From: an uncultured Bacteroidota bacterium
GTDB taxonomy: Bacteria; Bacteroidota; Bacteroidia; Bacteroidales; F082
Assembly: GCA_903891085.1 (NCBI GenBank)
Contig: CAITDJ010000131.1
Location: forward strand, 1 to 64,000
Reading direction: 5' to 3'
Length of the DNA stretch: 64,000 nt
Notes under the pieces: model-generated
The model's database searches: none
Told to the model about the DNA's origin: nothing
What the model saw: only the letters and a program-made list of their open reading frames with translations
Position numbers and translations under genes: made by a program
Shown: positions 25,683 to 36,874 of the stretch, one piece after another
How positions within the stretch are numbered: position 1 is the first letter of the stretch
Layout: every line of letters starts with the position of its first letter

Positions 25683-26771
25683 TTATTTATAAATTTTTTG
25701 TTTATTGAGTGCCTGTTGAAATTTTCGGGCATTCACCAGGTGTTCCGAATAGGTTCTGGCAAAATTATGGTAACCCGAGAAATCATCCTTGGCACAGAAA
25801 TAGAAATAATCGTGTTTTTGATAGTTCAACACCGCATCGATGGAAGAAATGGAAGGAATACAAATCGGTCCGGGTGGTAATCCAATATTTTTATACGTAT
25901 TGTATTTCGAATCGATCTCCTTATGAACATCGAGCACTCGTTGGATGGAGTAATCATTTATGGCAAAAATCAGAGTGGGATCGGCCTGCAACAACCAGTT
26001 CGACTGGAGTCGGTTGATATAAACGCCGGCGATAACCGCTTTTTCAGTTTTCATGACCGTTTCACGGTCGATGATGGATGCAAGTGTTGATACATCAGTC
26101 ATACTCAAGTTCAGTGTCTTTGCTTTTTCTTTCCGGGAAGCATTCCAGAATTTCTGGTATTCCTGAAACATTCTTGATACAAAACCTTCAGGGTCTGTTG
26201 TCCAATAAAATTCATAGGTGTTTGGAATAAAAAGCGCCGGTATTGTCTCCTTATTGAAACCAAGTTTTGAGATATATTCATTGTCATTCATAAGTCTGAC
26301 AAGTGATATAGAATCAGCTTCAATTTGTTTCGAAATGCGGCCGGCAAGTTGATAAATATCGCGCAAATTATTAAATGTCAGATCAACAGGAGTTTGTGCG
26401 CCCGACCGCAACAAGTTAATCAAAGCCTGGTTCGACATACCATTTTTGATAATATAATGTCCGGGCCTGATTTTTTGCGGATATTTTTTTTGATTTGCCA
26501 GCCAAATGAAACTTTCTTTATCAAGTATCAATCCGCCATCGAAAAGTTCTTTTTTTACATCCGAAAAGCTTGCATTTGATCTGATAAATATCGAAAAATT
26601 CTGTTGTTTTGGAGTCCTGACATTAGGTAATAGCAGGTATGAATAGATTAGATATCCAGCAATTCCGGAGACAAGGATACCGGTTAGTAGCAAATAATTG
26701 ATTATTTTTCGAAACAGACTTTTCTTACCAGGTTTTCTCGCACTTGTGTTTTTTGATTGTTCGGTTTCCAT
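25683..26771 (-). CDS. mltG: Endolytic murein transglycosylase MltG
   Basis: A 362-residue inner-membrane protein with one N-terminal transmembrane helix (about 26-47) and a periplasmic YceG/MltG domain. Diagnostic features are the LysM-like region FIRSNASFSDVKKEL, the block ALFIPNTYEFYWTTD, the catalytic Glu in ASIIDRETVMKTEKAVIAGV, and YNTYKNIGLPPGPICIPS. It cuts nascent glycan strands and so sets their length. The start is the ATG at 26771, which overlaps the GNAT stop by one base (TGATG), a sign of translational coupling. Confidence 0.95.
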   Translation of the reverse strand: METEQSKNTSARKPGKKSLFRKIINYLLLTGILVSGIAGYLIYSYLLLPNVRTPKQQNFSIFIRSNASFSDVKKELFDGGLILDKESFIWLANQKKYPQKIRPGHYIIKNGMSNQALINLLRSGAQTPVDLTFNNLRDIYQLAGRISKQIEADSISLVRLMNDNEYISKLGFNKETIPALFIPNTYEFYWTTDPEGFVSRMFQEYQKFWNASRKEKAKTLNLSMTDVSTLASIIDRETVMKTEKAVIAGVYINRLQSNWLLQADPTLIFAINDYSIQRVLDVHKEIDSKYNTYKNIGLPPGPICIPSISSIDAVLNYQKHDYFYFCAKDDFSGYHNFARTYSEHLVNARKFQQALNKQKIYK

Positions 26772-27313
26772 CAATCTTGTATGAGAGTTTTTGGATTAAT
26801 TAATTGAAAATGAAGTTGATCAGTCCATTTTCCGTCTAACAGAAGCCAGTCTTTTCGTGTTCCTGACAATATATATCCTCTTTTGGTGAACAGTGAAATG
26901 CTTTGTGAATTTTGTGCTGCGATGAAGCAGTAGAGCTGATGCAGTCCTAAAAAGGTGAAACAATATTTTTCGAGCAAATCAAGGGCTTCGTTGGCATAAC
27001 CCTTTTGACGTTGAGAGGCCTCGAGGATGATGCCAACACCTGCCCGGTGATGTTGCGGATCGAAATCATAGATATCGATAGCACCGATAGCAAAAGGCTC
27101 CTGGTTGTCGATACAATCGATCATCAGGCGAATCTGTTTGCTGGTATAAATATCAGACGAATTGAGGATAAATTGTTCGATCTGATAATGTGAATAGGGG
27201 GCAATAGTATCGCTTACATTCCATACACTTGTGTCATTCTCCCATTTATAAATAAGTTGAGCATCGCTGGGTTCAACCTGGCGCAAACTTATACGGTCAG
27301 TTTTATAAAACAT
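26771..27313 (-). CDS. GNAT family N-acetyltransferase
   Basis: A 180-residue acetyltransferase of the RimJ/RimL and SpeG type. It starts LRQVEPSDAQLIYKWENDTS, and strand 4 followed by the acetyl-CoA pyrophosphate loop reads AGVGIILEASQRQKGYANEA (Q/RxxGY loop at about residue 117). YCFIAAQNSQSISLFTKRGY is the usual end of the fold. The acceptor is not deducible; ribosomal protein N-termini, small amines or sugars are possible. It lies 59 bases after dapF and is joined to mltG by a one-base overlap. Confidence 0.9.
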   Translation of the reverse strand: MFYKTDRISLRQVEPSDAQLIYKWENDTSVWNVSDTIAPYSHYQIEQFILNSSDIYTSKQIRLMIDCIDNQEPFAIGAIDIYDFDPQHHRAGVGIILEASQRQKGYANEALDLLEKYCFTFLGLHQLYCFIAAQNSQSISLFTKRGYILSGTRKDWLLLDGKWTDQLHFQLINPKTLIQD

Positions 27314-27372
27314 TTTGTTCTTATTTTACGATGAATATGCGTTGTTAATCTATCAGTGGATAAGTAAATATT

Positions 27373-28161
27373 CTATAGGTTAATTGCAAAAATACCACTA
27401 TACACGAATTCAACCGGACCCGTGAGTTCAATTTCCGAAAAACTATTGCCAGCCTTCTTAAAGTTTACCCTCAGTTTTCCGCCGGGTGTTACTATTTCGT
27501 GCGATTCGCCTCCAAACCACAAGGAGGCTGCAATAGCGGTTGCAGTTACTCCTGTGCCACATGATAGGGTTTCATCCTCAACACCCCGCTCATAGGTACG
27601 GAGAAATATCTGATCATCAATTTTTTCCATGAAATTTGTATTCACTCCGTGGATCGAGATATTTTTATCGTGACGTATTTGTCTGCCAAATTGAACGACA
27701 TTATAATCTGCCAAATTGTCAATTCGGGTTACATAGTGCGGTGAACCTGTGTTGACCAATAAACCTGCGTTATCAAATTGCTCCACAACAACATCTTTCA
27801 TGGTCAGTTTCACTTCATAAGAACCTCCATCTGCTTCTAATATAAATGCCTCATGTTCACCGTCGTAGGCGTCAAATATCATGTTTTTTCCGGTAATTTC
27901 TTCACGAAAAGCAAATGCTGCTACAACTCTACCACCATTGCCACACATGCTTCCTTCAATTCCATCTGAATTATAATATATCATTTCGAAAAGGTTACTC
28001 CTTGAAGGCAATACTCTGATAAGTCCGTCTGCACCGATTCCCAGCCTGCGATTGCATAAAAATGAAATCTGTTCAGTGCTAAGTATAATATTGTCAGTCA
28101 AACAGTTAATGAGAATAAAATCATTACCTGCCCCATGATATTTGTGAAATGAAATTTGCAT
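27373..28161 (-). CDS. dapF: Diaminopimelate epimerase DapF
   Basis: A 262-residue cofactor-free racemase that converts LL- to meso-diaminopimelate for peptidoglycan and lysine. The N-terminus KYHGAGNDFILI and GADGLIRV are typical. The two catalytic cysteines are in GSMCGNGGRV (about residue 74) and ETLSCGTGVTATA (about 201). Length is close to the family average (about 270). It is the first gene of the minus-strand envelope operon and has its own -7 promoter element. Confidence 0.97.
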   Translation of the reverse strand: MQISFHKYHGAGNDFILINCLTDNIILSTEQISFLCNRRLGIGADGLIRVLPSRSNLFEMIYYNSDGIEGSMCGNGGRVVAAFAFREEITGKNMIFDAYDGEHEAFILEADGGSYEVKLTMKDVVVEQFDNAGLLVNTGSPHYVTRIDNLADYNVVQFGRQIRHDKNISIHGVNTNFMEKIDDQIFLRTYERGVEDETLSCGTGVTATAIAASLWFGGESHEIVTPGGKLRVNFKKAGNSFSEIELTGPVEFVYSGIFAINL

Positions 28162-28251
28162 TTTCGTTACTCTATTCTTGTTTGGTTTGTTAATAATTCA
28201 TAATCATTCAAACTTGGTTCATAGTTTGATTCAATGTGTCTTATTATTATA

Positions 28252-28259
28252 CAAAAGTA
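28252..28259 (-). promoter_or_regulatory. Putative -7 element for dapF operon
   Basis: On the minus strand TACTTTTG matches TAnnTTTG, giving a leader of roughly 85 bases before the dapF ATG at 28161. No clear -33 TTTG is found at 19-21 bases. Confidence 0.45.
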
Positions 28260-28441
28260 TGGTTTTTCTTTAGCCATAAGTTGTGAGTTCGGATGATAGA
28301 TTGTTATATGGAAGGAATCCATTTTCATTTAACATCAATTAACATGAAGTGAAAAACTAAATTAAAATACAGACGTTTAACAGTGTACAATTTAAAATTA
28401 AATAAATAGTAATTTATCAAATAGGTAAATATCAATTTGTT

Positions 28442-29917
28442 ATGAAAACAGGTTTTAAAAATGTAGGTTTATTTGTGGCAGGAGCTGCCATTATGTTGGG
28501 TGTTGTTTGGTACGTTGAACGCAACAAGGCCAATCAGACAGGTAAAGTCATTGAGACAGGATCTTCAGTTAAGCTGCCTGAAAATGCAAATATTGTGCGG
28601 ACATCATTTGCTTCGGTTCCACAAAACATTGATTTTGTCGATGCAGCTGAAAGAACAGTAAATGCAGTTGTGCATATCCGAACTGAATTTGACAGTAAGG
28701 GATACAGTAGTAATGATATCTTCGGGACATTGCATGAATATTTTAATGGAAGTCCGTATCATGAAAATCAGCCAATGATGGTTGGATTTGGTTCGGGCGT
28801 AGTTATTGCTCAGGACGGCTATATTGTAACAAACAATCATGTTGTCGAAGGGGCTGATAAAATTGAGGTAACATTCAACGACAAGCGTAAATTGATGGCA
28901 GAAATAGTTGGTACTGATCCATCCACTGATCTTGCCCTGATCAAAGTGAGCGGGGGAGGATTTGATCATGTAATTTATGGGGACTCCGATAAAGTAAAGG
29001 TAGGAGAGTGGGTGCTGGCTGTTGGTAATCCGTTCAATCTTACTTCTACGGTAACTGCCGGTATTGTGAGTGCCAAGGCACGTAATATCAATATTTTGGG
29101 AAGCGGTTCATCCATTGAGTCGTTCATCCAGACTGATGCAGCCATCAATCGTGGCAATAGTGGTGGTGCATTGGTAAATACACTTGGCGAACTCATTGGC
29201 ATAAATGCGGCAATTGCATCACAAACAGGCGGATATGAAGGTTATTCTTTCGCGATCCCTTCAAATATAGTACGAAAAGTAGTGGATGATCTCATCCGCT
29301 ATGGTGAGCCAAAACGTGCCTATATGGGTGTTGAAATTCGTGAAATGACCTCTGAACTTGCTGATGAGATTGGTCAGAAAAACATAAAAGGAGTTTATAT
29401 TGCCCGCACTGTTGAAGGTGGTGGGGCAGCCGAAGCCGGAATAAAACCGGGTGATATTGTTACACGGATAAATGGTTCTGATGTAAATTCATTATCCCAG
29501 CTTCTCGAAGCAGTTGGGCAACATCGTCCGGGTGATAACGTTTCAGTTGTCGTGAACCGTGAATCAAAAGACATTGAATTTCAGGTGGTTCTGAAGAATC
29601 AGGATGGTACAACAACCATGAAGAAAAGTAGTGAATCGTTCTACAACGACCGACTTGCTGTTACGCTCGAACAACTGACTTCCGCTGATAAAAGTAAACT
29701 GGGTATAAAAAATGGATTAAAAGTTGCAACGCTTAGCGAAGGTGTATTATTAAGAGGTGGAATCAGTAAAGGTTTTATTATTACAATAGTAAACGGTCAA
29801 AGTGTAGATAATCAAGCTGATATAGATAATGCATTGTCAAATAGTTCTAATAAAACAATTCGTGTACAGGGAATGTATCCGAATGGAATGAAAATAAGTT
29901 TTGAATTTTTTAATTAG
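28442..29917 (+). CDS. degP: Periplasmic serine protease DegP/HtrA (Do family)
   Basis: A 491-residue trypsin-like protease and chaperone acting in the periplasm. An N-terminal hydrophobic segment (about 5-24) serves as a signal or anchor. The catalytic triad is His133 (VTNNHVVEGAD), Asp163 (STDLALIKV) and Ser240 (INRGNSGGALVN). Two PDZ domains follow, about residues 290-380 (KGVYIARTVEGGGAAEAGIK and PGDIV) and 400-490 (shorter, ending IRVQGMYPNGMKISFEFF). It degrades misfolded envelope proteins. It is monocistronic, with a 262-base gap before rpoD. Confidence 0.95.
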   Translation: MKTGFKNVGLFVAGAAIMLGVVWYVERNKANQTGKVIETGSSVKLPENANIVRTSFASVPQNIDFVDAAERTVNAVVHIRTEFDSKGYSSNDIFGTLHEYFNGSPYHENQPMMVGFGSGVVIAQDGYIVTNNHVVEGADKIEVTFNDKRKLMAEIVGTDPSTDLALIKVSGGGFDHVIYGDSDKVKVGEWVLAVGNPFNLTSTVTAGIVSAKARNINILGSGSSIESFIQTDAAINRGNSGGALVNTLGELIGINAAIASQTGGYEGYSFAIPSNIVRKVVDDLIRYGEPKRAYMGVEIREMTSELADEIGQKNIKGVYIARTVEGGGAAEAGIKPGDIVTRINGSDVNSLSQLLEAVGQHRPGDNVSVVVNRESKDIEFQVVLKNQDGTTTMKKSSESFYNDRLAVTLEQLTSADKSKLGIKNGLKVATLSEGVLLRGGISKGFIITIVNGQSVDNQADIDNALSNSSNKTIRVQGMYPNGMKISFEFFN

Positions 29918-30118
29918 TAAAAGAATTTTTTTTAAATTGCGAATCGAAAGGCTGCTTTGGTATAAAGTTATTCAGCTGGGTACAAATCTTAACTAAGATG
30001 CTGATAATTTGAGTTAAAGCAATTATTGTTGGTTTTTTGAATCGGTTGCGGATGTCGTTCAGATCTGGTATTACTTTATTAATCATTAATACCTTGAATT
30101 ATTCCGTTAATAGTAAAG

Positions 30119-30136
30119 TTGGTTCAAATGAACCAA
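30119..30136. promoter_or_regulatory. 18-bp palindrome upstream of the primary sigma factor gene
   Basis: TTGGTTCAAATGAACCAA has perfect 8-base arms around a 2-base centre, 43 bases before the rpoD ATG. It is a possible operator; it lacks the T-run and stem-loop spacing of a terminator. No partner regulator is identifiable. Confidence 0.5.
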
Positions 30137-30179
30137 ATGGCGTGTTCTTTGTTAATAGTGTTAATCCAAGTAAGAGACT

Positions 30180-31046
30180 ATGAGGCAACTAAAAATTACA
30201 AAATCAATAACCAACCGTGAAACAGCTTCGCTTGATAAATATCTTCAGGATATTGGCAAGGAATCGATGATCACCGCCGAAGAGGAAGTAGAGCTTGCCC
30301 GTCGGATCAGGGCAGGTGATCAGAAAGCCCAGGACAGGTTGGTGAATGCCAATTTACGTTTTGTCGTTTCGGTTGCAAAACAATATCAAAACCAGGGGCT
30401 GAGTTTACCCGATTTAATAAACGAAGGCAACTGTGGTTTAATTAAGGCTGCCGGTCGTTTTGATGAAACGCGCGGATTCAAATTTATTTCCTATGCGGTG
30501 TGGTGGATACGTCAATCAATTTTGCAGGCGCTTGCCGAGCAATCGCGTATCATTCGTTTGCCTTTAAATCAGGTTGGATCCCTCAATAAAATTAAAAAGG
30601 CATCTTCAAAACTTGAGCAATTGTTCGAACGTGCGCCATCAGCTGATGAAATAGCCGAGAAACTTGATGTTCCGGAGCATAAAATTTCAGCAGCCATGCG
30701 TATCAGCACCCGGTATATTTCTGTCGATGCCCCCTTGATATCTGACGAAGATGCCATGTTTTTGGATACGTATATCCCTGAAGAATCGGAGGATACGGAT
30801 GAACCTCTGATGCGGGAATCGCTGGGACATGAAATTCAACGGTCCCTTGCCTCTCTCAACGAAAAAGAACGTGAGGTAATCAATATGTATTATGGTATTG
30901 GTATGAGCCATGGATTAACCCTGGAAGAAATCGGCGCCAAGTTTGATTTAACACGTGAAAGAGTGCGCCAAATCAAAGAAAAAGCCATTCGAAGACTGAA
31001 GCAGACTGCACGTAACCGATTATTGAAAGCCTATCTGGGACAATAA
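30180..31046 (+). CDS. rpoD: Primary RNA polymerase sigma factor RpoD/SigA
   Basis: A 288-residue sigma-70 factor that directs RNA polymerase to housekeeping promoters. Region 1.2 is [20 protein letters not shown], and region 2 is [20 protein letters not shown] then [20 protein letters not shown] and [20 protein letters not shown]. Region 3 follows, and region 4 is [20 protein letters not shown]. There is no long region 1.1, as in the short primary sigma factors of Bacteroidota, which recognise TTTG/TAnnTTTG promoters. The promoter-like elements listed elsewhere here fit that. A strong terminator follows the gene. Confidence 0.96.
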   Translation: MRQLKITKSITNRETASLDKYLQDIGKESMITAEEEVELARRIRAGDQKAQDRLVNANLRFVVSVAKQYQNQGLSLPDLINEGNCGLIKAAGRFDETRGFKFISYAVWWIRQSILQALAEQSRIIRLPLNQVGSLNKIKKASSKLEQLFERAPSADEIAEKLDVPEHKISAAMRISTRYISVDAPLISDEDAMFLDTYIPEESEDTDEPLMRESLGHEIQRSLASLNEKEREVINMYYGIGMSHGLTLEEIGAKFDLTRERVRQIKEKAIRRLKQTARNRLLKAYLGQ

Positions 31047-31066
31047 ATATTAATCCATAAAATGAA

Positions 31067-31100
31067 AAAGGAGTTTCTTTATAAGAAATTCCTTTTTTTT
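31067..31100 (+). terminator. Rho-independent terminator after rpoD
   Basis: A 13-base stem (AAAGGAGTTTCTT with AAGAAATTCCTTT, one G-T pair), a 3-base loop and a run of eight T. It starts 20 bases after the rpoD stop. Confidence 0.9.
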
Positions 31101-31235
31101 TCGCAAACGATTGCGGAAATACTTATATATTTGGTGAAGAAAATTTTATGATTTAAACAACCCCGGTTTCTAATCTTAACAGAATAATAAAACCGTGATA
31201 ACATCTCTAAGAATTCACACATTAATATAAAATTT

Positions 31236-32681
31236 ATGGAAAAATTTGATGCTTCACTCAAATCATGGATAGACACTGAAAAATCTGCTGCTGAACTAGT
31301 TAGCATTACCAGTCGGTTGTGGCTCGAAAAGTCAATTGAATTAATTCTATTACGCTCTGTGCTCATTAACAGGGGTACCGGAAAAGTATTAAACAAGCAT
31401 ATCCGTGCCGAAACAATTTTAAAAAAACCAGTCAGAGTGCAGGACTCATTGCTGATTGCCAAGGCAATGCTTGAAGAAGATATCGCACCGGCGCGCATAG
31501 ATATTGGACGACTGAATTCGGAATGGACTGATGAAAAAGAATCTTACACATCAGTAAAGGAATTTGTCCTTGATAAATTGAAATCTTTTATAAAAGTTGA
31601 ACCACGCAGTGTTAAGACTCAGGATGTGGTGTTGTATGGCTTCGGGCGGATCGGAAGATTACTGGCCCGTGAGTTATCATTATTTGCCGGTAATGGCTCG
31701 CATCTTCGGCTGAGGGCTATCGTTACCCGCACCAATAGTGATGAAGATATCAAAAAACGTATTTCTTTGTTCCGAAAAGACTCGGTTCATGGACCTTTTA
31801 ATGGTGTCGCCAACGAAGATTTTGAAAATAAGGCCATGGTTGTGAATGGTCAAATCGTACTTTTTCTGGCAGCTAATAATCCTGAAGAAATTGATTATGA
31901 ATCGTATGGTATTCATGATGCATTGCTTATCGATAACACCGGCGTGGTGCGCGATCGCGAATCATTGAGCCGGCACCTTACAGCGAAAGGAATCGCAAAA
32001 GTACTTTTAACCGCTCCCGGAAAAGGGGATATTCCAAATATCGTTTATGGTGTAAATCAAAACAAAGTTGACATTGATAAAGAAACTATCTTTTCTGCCG
32101 CTTCATGCACCACAAATGCAATCGTTCCAGCATTGGAGGTGATTGAGAAAAACTACGGAATTAAGAAAGGTCATATAGAAACAATCCATGCATACACCAA
32201 TGACCAGAACCTGTTGGATAATTACCACAAGAAATCGCGTCGTGGACGGTCAGCACCATTGAATATGGTTATCACCGAAACAGGAGCTGGTTCAGCGGCA
32301 TCAAAAGCGATACCATCGCTCAAGGGTAAGCTTACTTCAAATGCAGTCAGGGTGCCTGTTCCGAATGTGTCACTGGCAATACTTACACTCGAAGTGAATA
32401 AAAAGGTTTCCATTGAAGATGTCAACAGTCTTTTTCTCGATGCATCCTTAAAAGGAACCCTGATTGAACAAATCAGATATAGCAACTCAACAGAGTTCGT
32501 AAGTTCTGACGGTAATGGTGACTCCTGCCCATGTATTTTCGACAGTCCGGCTACAAACGTTTCTGAGGATGGTCAAACGGTTATACTCTATTTATGGTAT
32601 GATAACGAATTCGGGTACAGCAGTCAGGTAATTCGCCTGGCCCGGCATATTGGAAAAGTAAAGAGCTACCGTTATTATTAA
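31236..32681 (+). CDS. gap: Glyceraldehyde-3-phosphate dehydrogenase, long form
   Basis: A 481-residue phosphorylating GAPDH, about 150 residues longer than the standard enzyme. Residues 1-125 form a helical N-terminal extension without a recognised domain. The Rossmann motif is YGFGRIGR (134-141), the catalytic Cys291 is in SAASCTTNAIVP, and the base His lies in IETIHAYTNDQ. RRGRSAPLNM and WYDNEFGYSSQV complete the signature. Long forms occur in Bacteroidota and some proteobacteria. A role in gluconeogenesis or with an alternative cofactor has been considered for such forms, but here the direction cannot be read from sequence. It is monocistronic. Confidence 0.93.
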   Translation: MEKFDASLKSWIDTEKSAAELVSITSRLWLEKSIELILLRSVLINRGTGKVLNKHIRAETILKKPVRVQDSLLIAKAMLEEDIAPARIDIGRLNSEWTDEKESYTSVKEFVLDKLKSFIKVEPRSVKTQDVVLYGFGRIGRLLARELSLFAGNGSHLRLRAIVTRTNSDEDIKKRISLFRKDSVHGPFNGVANEDFENKAMVVNGQIVLFLAANNPEEIDYESYGIHDALLIDNTGVVRDRESLSRHLTAKGIAKVLLTAPGKGDIPNIVYGVNQNKVDIDKETIFSAASCTTNAIVPALEVIEKNYGIKKGHIETIHAYTNDQNLLDNYHKKSRRGRSAPLNMVITETGAGSAASKAIPSLKGKLTSNAVRVPVPNVSLAILTLEVNKKVSIEDVNSLFLDASLKGTLIEQIRYSNSTEFVSSDGNGDSCPCIFDSPATNVSEDGQTVILYLWYDNEFGYSSQVIRLARHIGKVKSYRYY

Positions 32682-32689
32682 GACCTGGT

Positions 32690-32758
32690 TAATTACTGCT
32701 GGTTATTAGTAACTTGCTACTAATGACCAGTGGCTAGAAACCAGTTACCAGAAAGCTG
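32690..32758. repeat. Degenerate ctggttactagtaac-type filler repeats
   Basis: The stretch contains loose copies of ctggtta/agtaac/ctagaaaccagtt motifs, for example ctggttattagtaacttgctactaatgaccag. It lies just after the gap gene. A similar run, reading toward the other strand, lies at 59743-59786. Confidence 0.45.
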
Positions 32759-32830
32759 AGTTTGTTCATTTCTGTTTGTAACTATTTAACTATATTCAGG
32801 AAAGTCTGTTTTTCGGGTTATTTAAAAACA

Positions 32831-32838
32831 TAAATTTG
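32831..32838 (+). promoter_or_regulatory. Putative -7 element for pyrG
   Basis: TAAATTTG matches TAnnTTTG, 20 bases before the pyrG ATG. The T-rich stretch at 32809-32813 lies at about the -33 distance but is not a perfect TTTG. Confidence 0.5.
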
Positions 32839-32846
32839 CCTGCTGA

Positions 32847-34475
<1,629 letters not shown>

Positions 34476-34517
34476 TCCAATTTCTGTTTTTTTAACAATT
34501 TGTACCGCAAATTCAAC

Positions 34518-34525
34518 TACTTTTG
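34518..34525 (+). promoter_or_regulatory. Putative -7 element for yidC
   Basis: TACTTTTG matches TAnnTTTG, 28 bases before the yidC ATG. A TTTG at 34499-34502 is only 15 bases upstream, shorter than the usual 19-21. Confidence 0.5.
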
Positions 34526-34553
34526 CGCCTGATTTAATTTCAATCATTATTTA

Positions 34554-36473
34554 ATGAACAAAGATACAATTATAGGCTTCGTGTTGATAGCCAGTATTTT
34601 AATAGGCTATTCTTTATGGATGGCACCGTCAAAAGAAGATATTGCGGCTAATCAACGGCGACAGGATTCAATTACACAGTTACGCGAGCAAACCCGGGTG
34701 CTTGATTCAATACGGATGTCGGTTGAAGTCAAAGCAGTTCCTGCTTTAGCTGTTGCTGTGGGCGACACATTATCAGATAGCTACACAAAGCTGCATGATC
34801 AATTTGGTGCTTTTGCATCTTCATCAAAAGGGGAGGATCAAAGTTTCCTGATTGAAAATAATGTAATGAAAATCAATTTATTGTCAAAAGGAGGCTATGT
34901 AAATGGTGTTGAATTGATTGATTACAAAACTTTCGACTCACTTCCATTAATTATTTTTGATCCTGGCACCTCGTCATTCGATTTGTCTTTCTTTGCACAG
35001 AGCAGAAGCATAAATACCAAAGACTTCTATTTTAAACCATTTCTGAATGGTAAACCTTATATCAATGAATCACTGAAAACCAGTGCTTCGGATAGTCTTG
35101 TATTTAGTATGCGATTGTTTGCTGATGATGCATCTGGAACAGTTGATCCGACAAAGTACATCGAATTCGAATACCGTTTGCAACCCGACAATTATATGAT
35201 CGGGTTTGATATTAAGATGGTTGGTATGGAAACGGTTCTGGCTTCCAATACAAGTTTTCTGGCAATCAACTGGAAAGCAGACCTGTTAAGGCAGGAGAAG
35301 AGTGTTGACAATATGAATGGTTCAACGATCTATTATAAGCATGTGAACGATGATGTTGAATATTTGTCGGAAACCAAAGACGAAGAATTATCAGTTAAAA
35401 CCCGTGTTAAATGGGTTTCGTTTAAGCAACGCTTTTTCACAAGTACTTTAATCGCTGGTAATCAATTTGATAATGCGGATATGAGCACGATTACCAAGCC
35501 AAACCCGTCCAACCCGCGCTATCTGAAATCGATGGAAACCACGGTGGAAATGCCTTTCAGCTTTGAGTCATCCAAGACAATTCCTATGTCGTTTTATTTT
35601 GGTCCCAATAAATTTACTGAACTTAAATCGTACCATCTCGATCTGGAACGACAGATTCCGTTGGGTTGGAGCTTCTTTCTATTAGCGTGGATCAATATTT
35701 ATATTGTTATTCCTGTATTTTCTTTCCTTGGATCTTACGGATGGAATTATGGTATTGTAATATTGGTATTAACAGTTCTGTTGAAAATAATTTTGTTCCC
35801 AATTGCCTATAAAACATATACCTCATCAGCTAAAATGAGGGTGTTAAAACCTGAAGTTGATGAGATATCAGCCAAGTATCCAAAATCGGAAGATGCAATG
35901 AAAAAGCAACAGGCGGTGATGGCTCTCTACAAAAAAGCGGGAGCAAATCCCATGTCGGGTTGTGTGCCCATGTTGTTACAGATGCCAATTTTGATTGCCA
36001 TGTTCAGGTTTTTCCCATCGAGTATCGAATTGCGTCAGCAACCATTTTTATGGGCAACCGATTTGTCAAGCTACGACAGCATCTGGAATCTGCCATTTAC
36101 GATACCATTCTATGGTGATCACGTGAGTTTATTCACATTGTTGATGACCATTTCCACCATTATTTATACCTATCTTCAAAACGAAATGATGGGTTCGCAA
36201 AGTACTCAGATGCCTGGCATGAAAACCATGATGTACATCATGCCTGTCATGTTTTTAGGCCTGTTTAATAACTATGCTGCCGGATTGAGCTATTATTATT
36301 TCCTGGCAAATGTAATTACCTTCGGACAAATGTATATTTTCCGCCTAGTTATTGATGAGGACAAGGTACACGCCAAAATTCAGGAAAATAAGAAAAAGCC
36401 GGTGAAAAAATCAGGATTTCAGGCTCGTCTTGAAGAAGCCGCCAAGAAACGCGGTTATCAAATGCCAAAATAA
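34554..36473 (+). CDS. yidC: Membrane protein insertase YidC
   Basis: A 639-residue Oxa1/Alb3-family insertase of the inner membrane. Residues 5-24 form the first transmembrane helix (TIIGFVLIASILIGYSLWMA), as in the Gram-negative type. Residues 30-360 are the large periplasmic domain (IENNVMKINLLSKGGYVNGV). The conserved core follows with GWSFFLLAWINIYIVIPVFS, NYGIVILVLTVLLKIILFP, LYKKAGANPMSGCVPMLLQM and YNLP-like repeats to about residue 600. A basic C-terminal tail ends KKRGYQMPK. It helps membrane proteins fold with or without Sec. The truncated-haemoglobin gene begins six bases after its stop. Confidence 0.97.
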   Translation: MNKDTIIGFVLIASILIGYSLWMAPSKEDIAANQRRQDSITQLREQTRVLDSIRMSVEVKAVPALAVAVGDTLSDSYTKLHDQFGAFASSSKGEDQSFLIENNVMKINLLSKGGYVNGVELIDYKTFDSLPLIIFDPGTSSFDLSFFAQSRSINTKDFYFKPFLNGKPYINESLKTSASDSLVFSMRLFADDASGTVDPTKYIEFEYRLQPDNYMIGFDIKMVGMETVLASNTSFLAINWKADLLRQEKSVDNMNGSTIYYKHVNDDVEYLSETKDEELSVKTRVKWVSFKQRFFTSTLIAGNQFDNADMSTITKPNPSNPRYLKSMETTVEMPFSFESSKTIPMSFYFGPNKFTELKSYHLDLERQIPLGWSFFLLAWINIYIVIPVFSFLGSYGWNYGIVILVLTVLLKIILFPIAYKTYTSSAKMRVLKPEVDEISAKYPKSEDAMKKQQAVMALYKKAGANPMSGCVPMLLQMPILIAMFRFFPSSIELRQQPFLWATDLSSYDSIWNLPFTIPFYGDHVSLFTLLMTISTIIYTYLQNEMMGSQSTQMPGMKTMMYIMPVMFLGLFNNYAAGLSYYYFLANVITFGQMYIFRLVIDEDKVHAKIQENKKKPVKKSGFQARLEEAAKKRGYQMPK

Positions 36474-36479
36474 AAACGT

Positions 36480-36848
36480 ATGCAATTATCGTATTACGAA
36501 CGAATTGGAAATGGGACACTTCAGGATCTCATTTCCTTTTTTTATGAAGAGATCAGACAGGATGAGGTGTTGTTGCCGATGTATAAAGGTGATCTTGAGG
36601 CTGCTGAAAGAAGGCTTTTCATGTTTGTGGTACAATATCTTGGAGGCCCTCAAACCTATTCCGAAAGGCGTGGTCATCCGCGTTTACGTATGCGACATGC
36701 CGAATTTAAAGTGGATAATGCAGCTGCTGAGCATTGGCTTGCCTGTATGCAAAAAGCCATGGGCAAGGTGGAAATGGAAGAGGATTGCCGCAGGTTCTTG
36801 TGGAGTTATTTTGAACAGACAGCGCGTTTTTTGCAGAATCAGGAATAA
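36480..36848 (+). CDS. Group II truncated haemoglobin
   Basis: A 122-residue single-domain globin of the 2/2 (truncated) class, group II (GlbO-type). The E-F region reads YLGGPQTYSERRGHPRLRMR then HAEF, with the proximal His73. The Trp108 at position G8 in RRFLWSYFEQTARFL is the group II hallmark, and Tyr22 is at the B10 position. Such proteins bind O2 or NO and can dioxygenate NO to nitrate or handle reactive oxygen; the ligand used here is not known. It lies six bases after yidC and is probably co-transcribed. Whether it works together with the nor cluster 14 kb away is open. Confidence 0.92.
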   Translation: MQLSYYERIGNGTLQDLISFFYEEIRQDEVLLPMYKGDLEAAERRLFMFVVQYLGGPQTYSERRGHPRLRMRHAEFKVDNAAAEHWLACMQKAMGKVEMEEDCRRFLWSYFEQTARFLQNQE

Positions 36849-36874
36849 AACATATTTTCGTAAAAAAGGACTTG

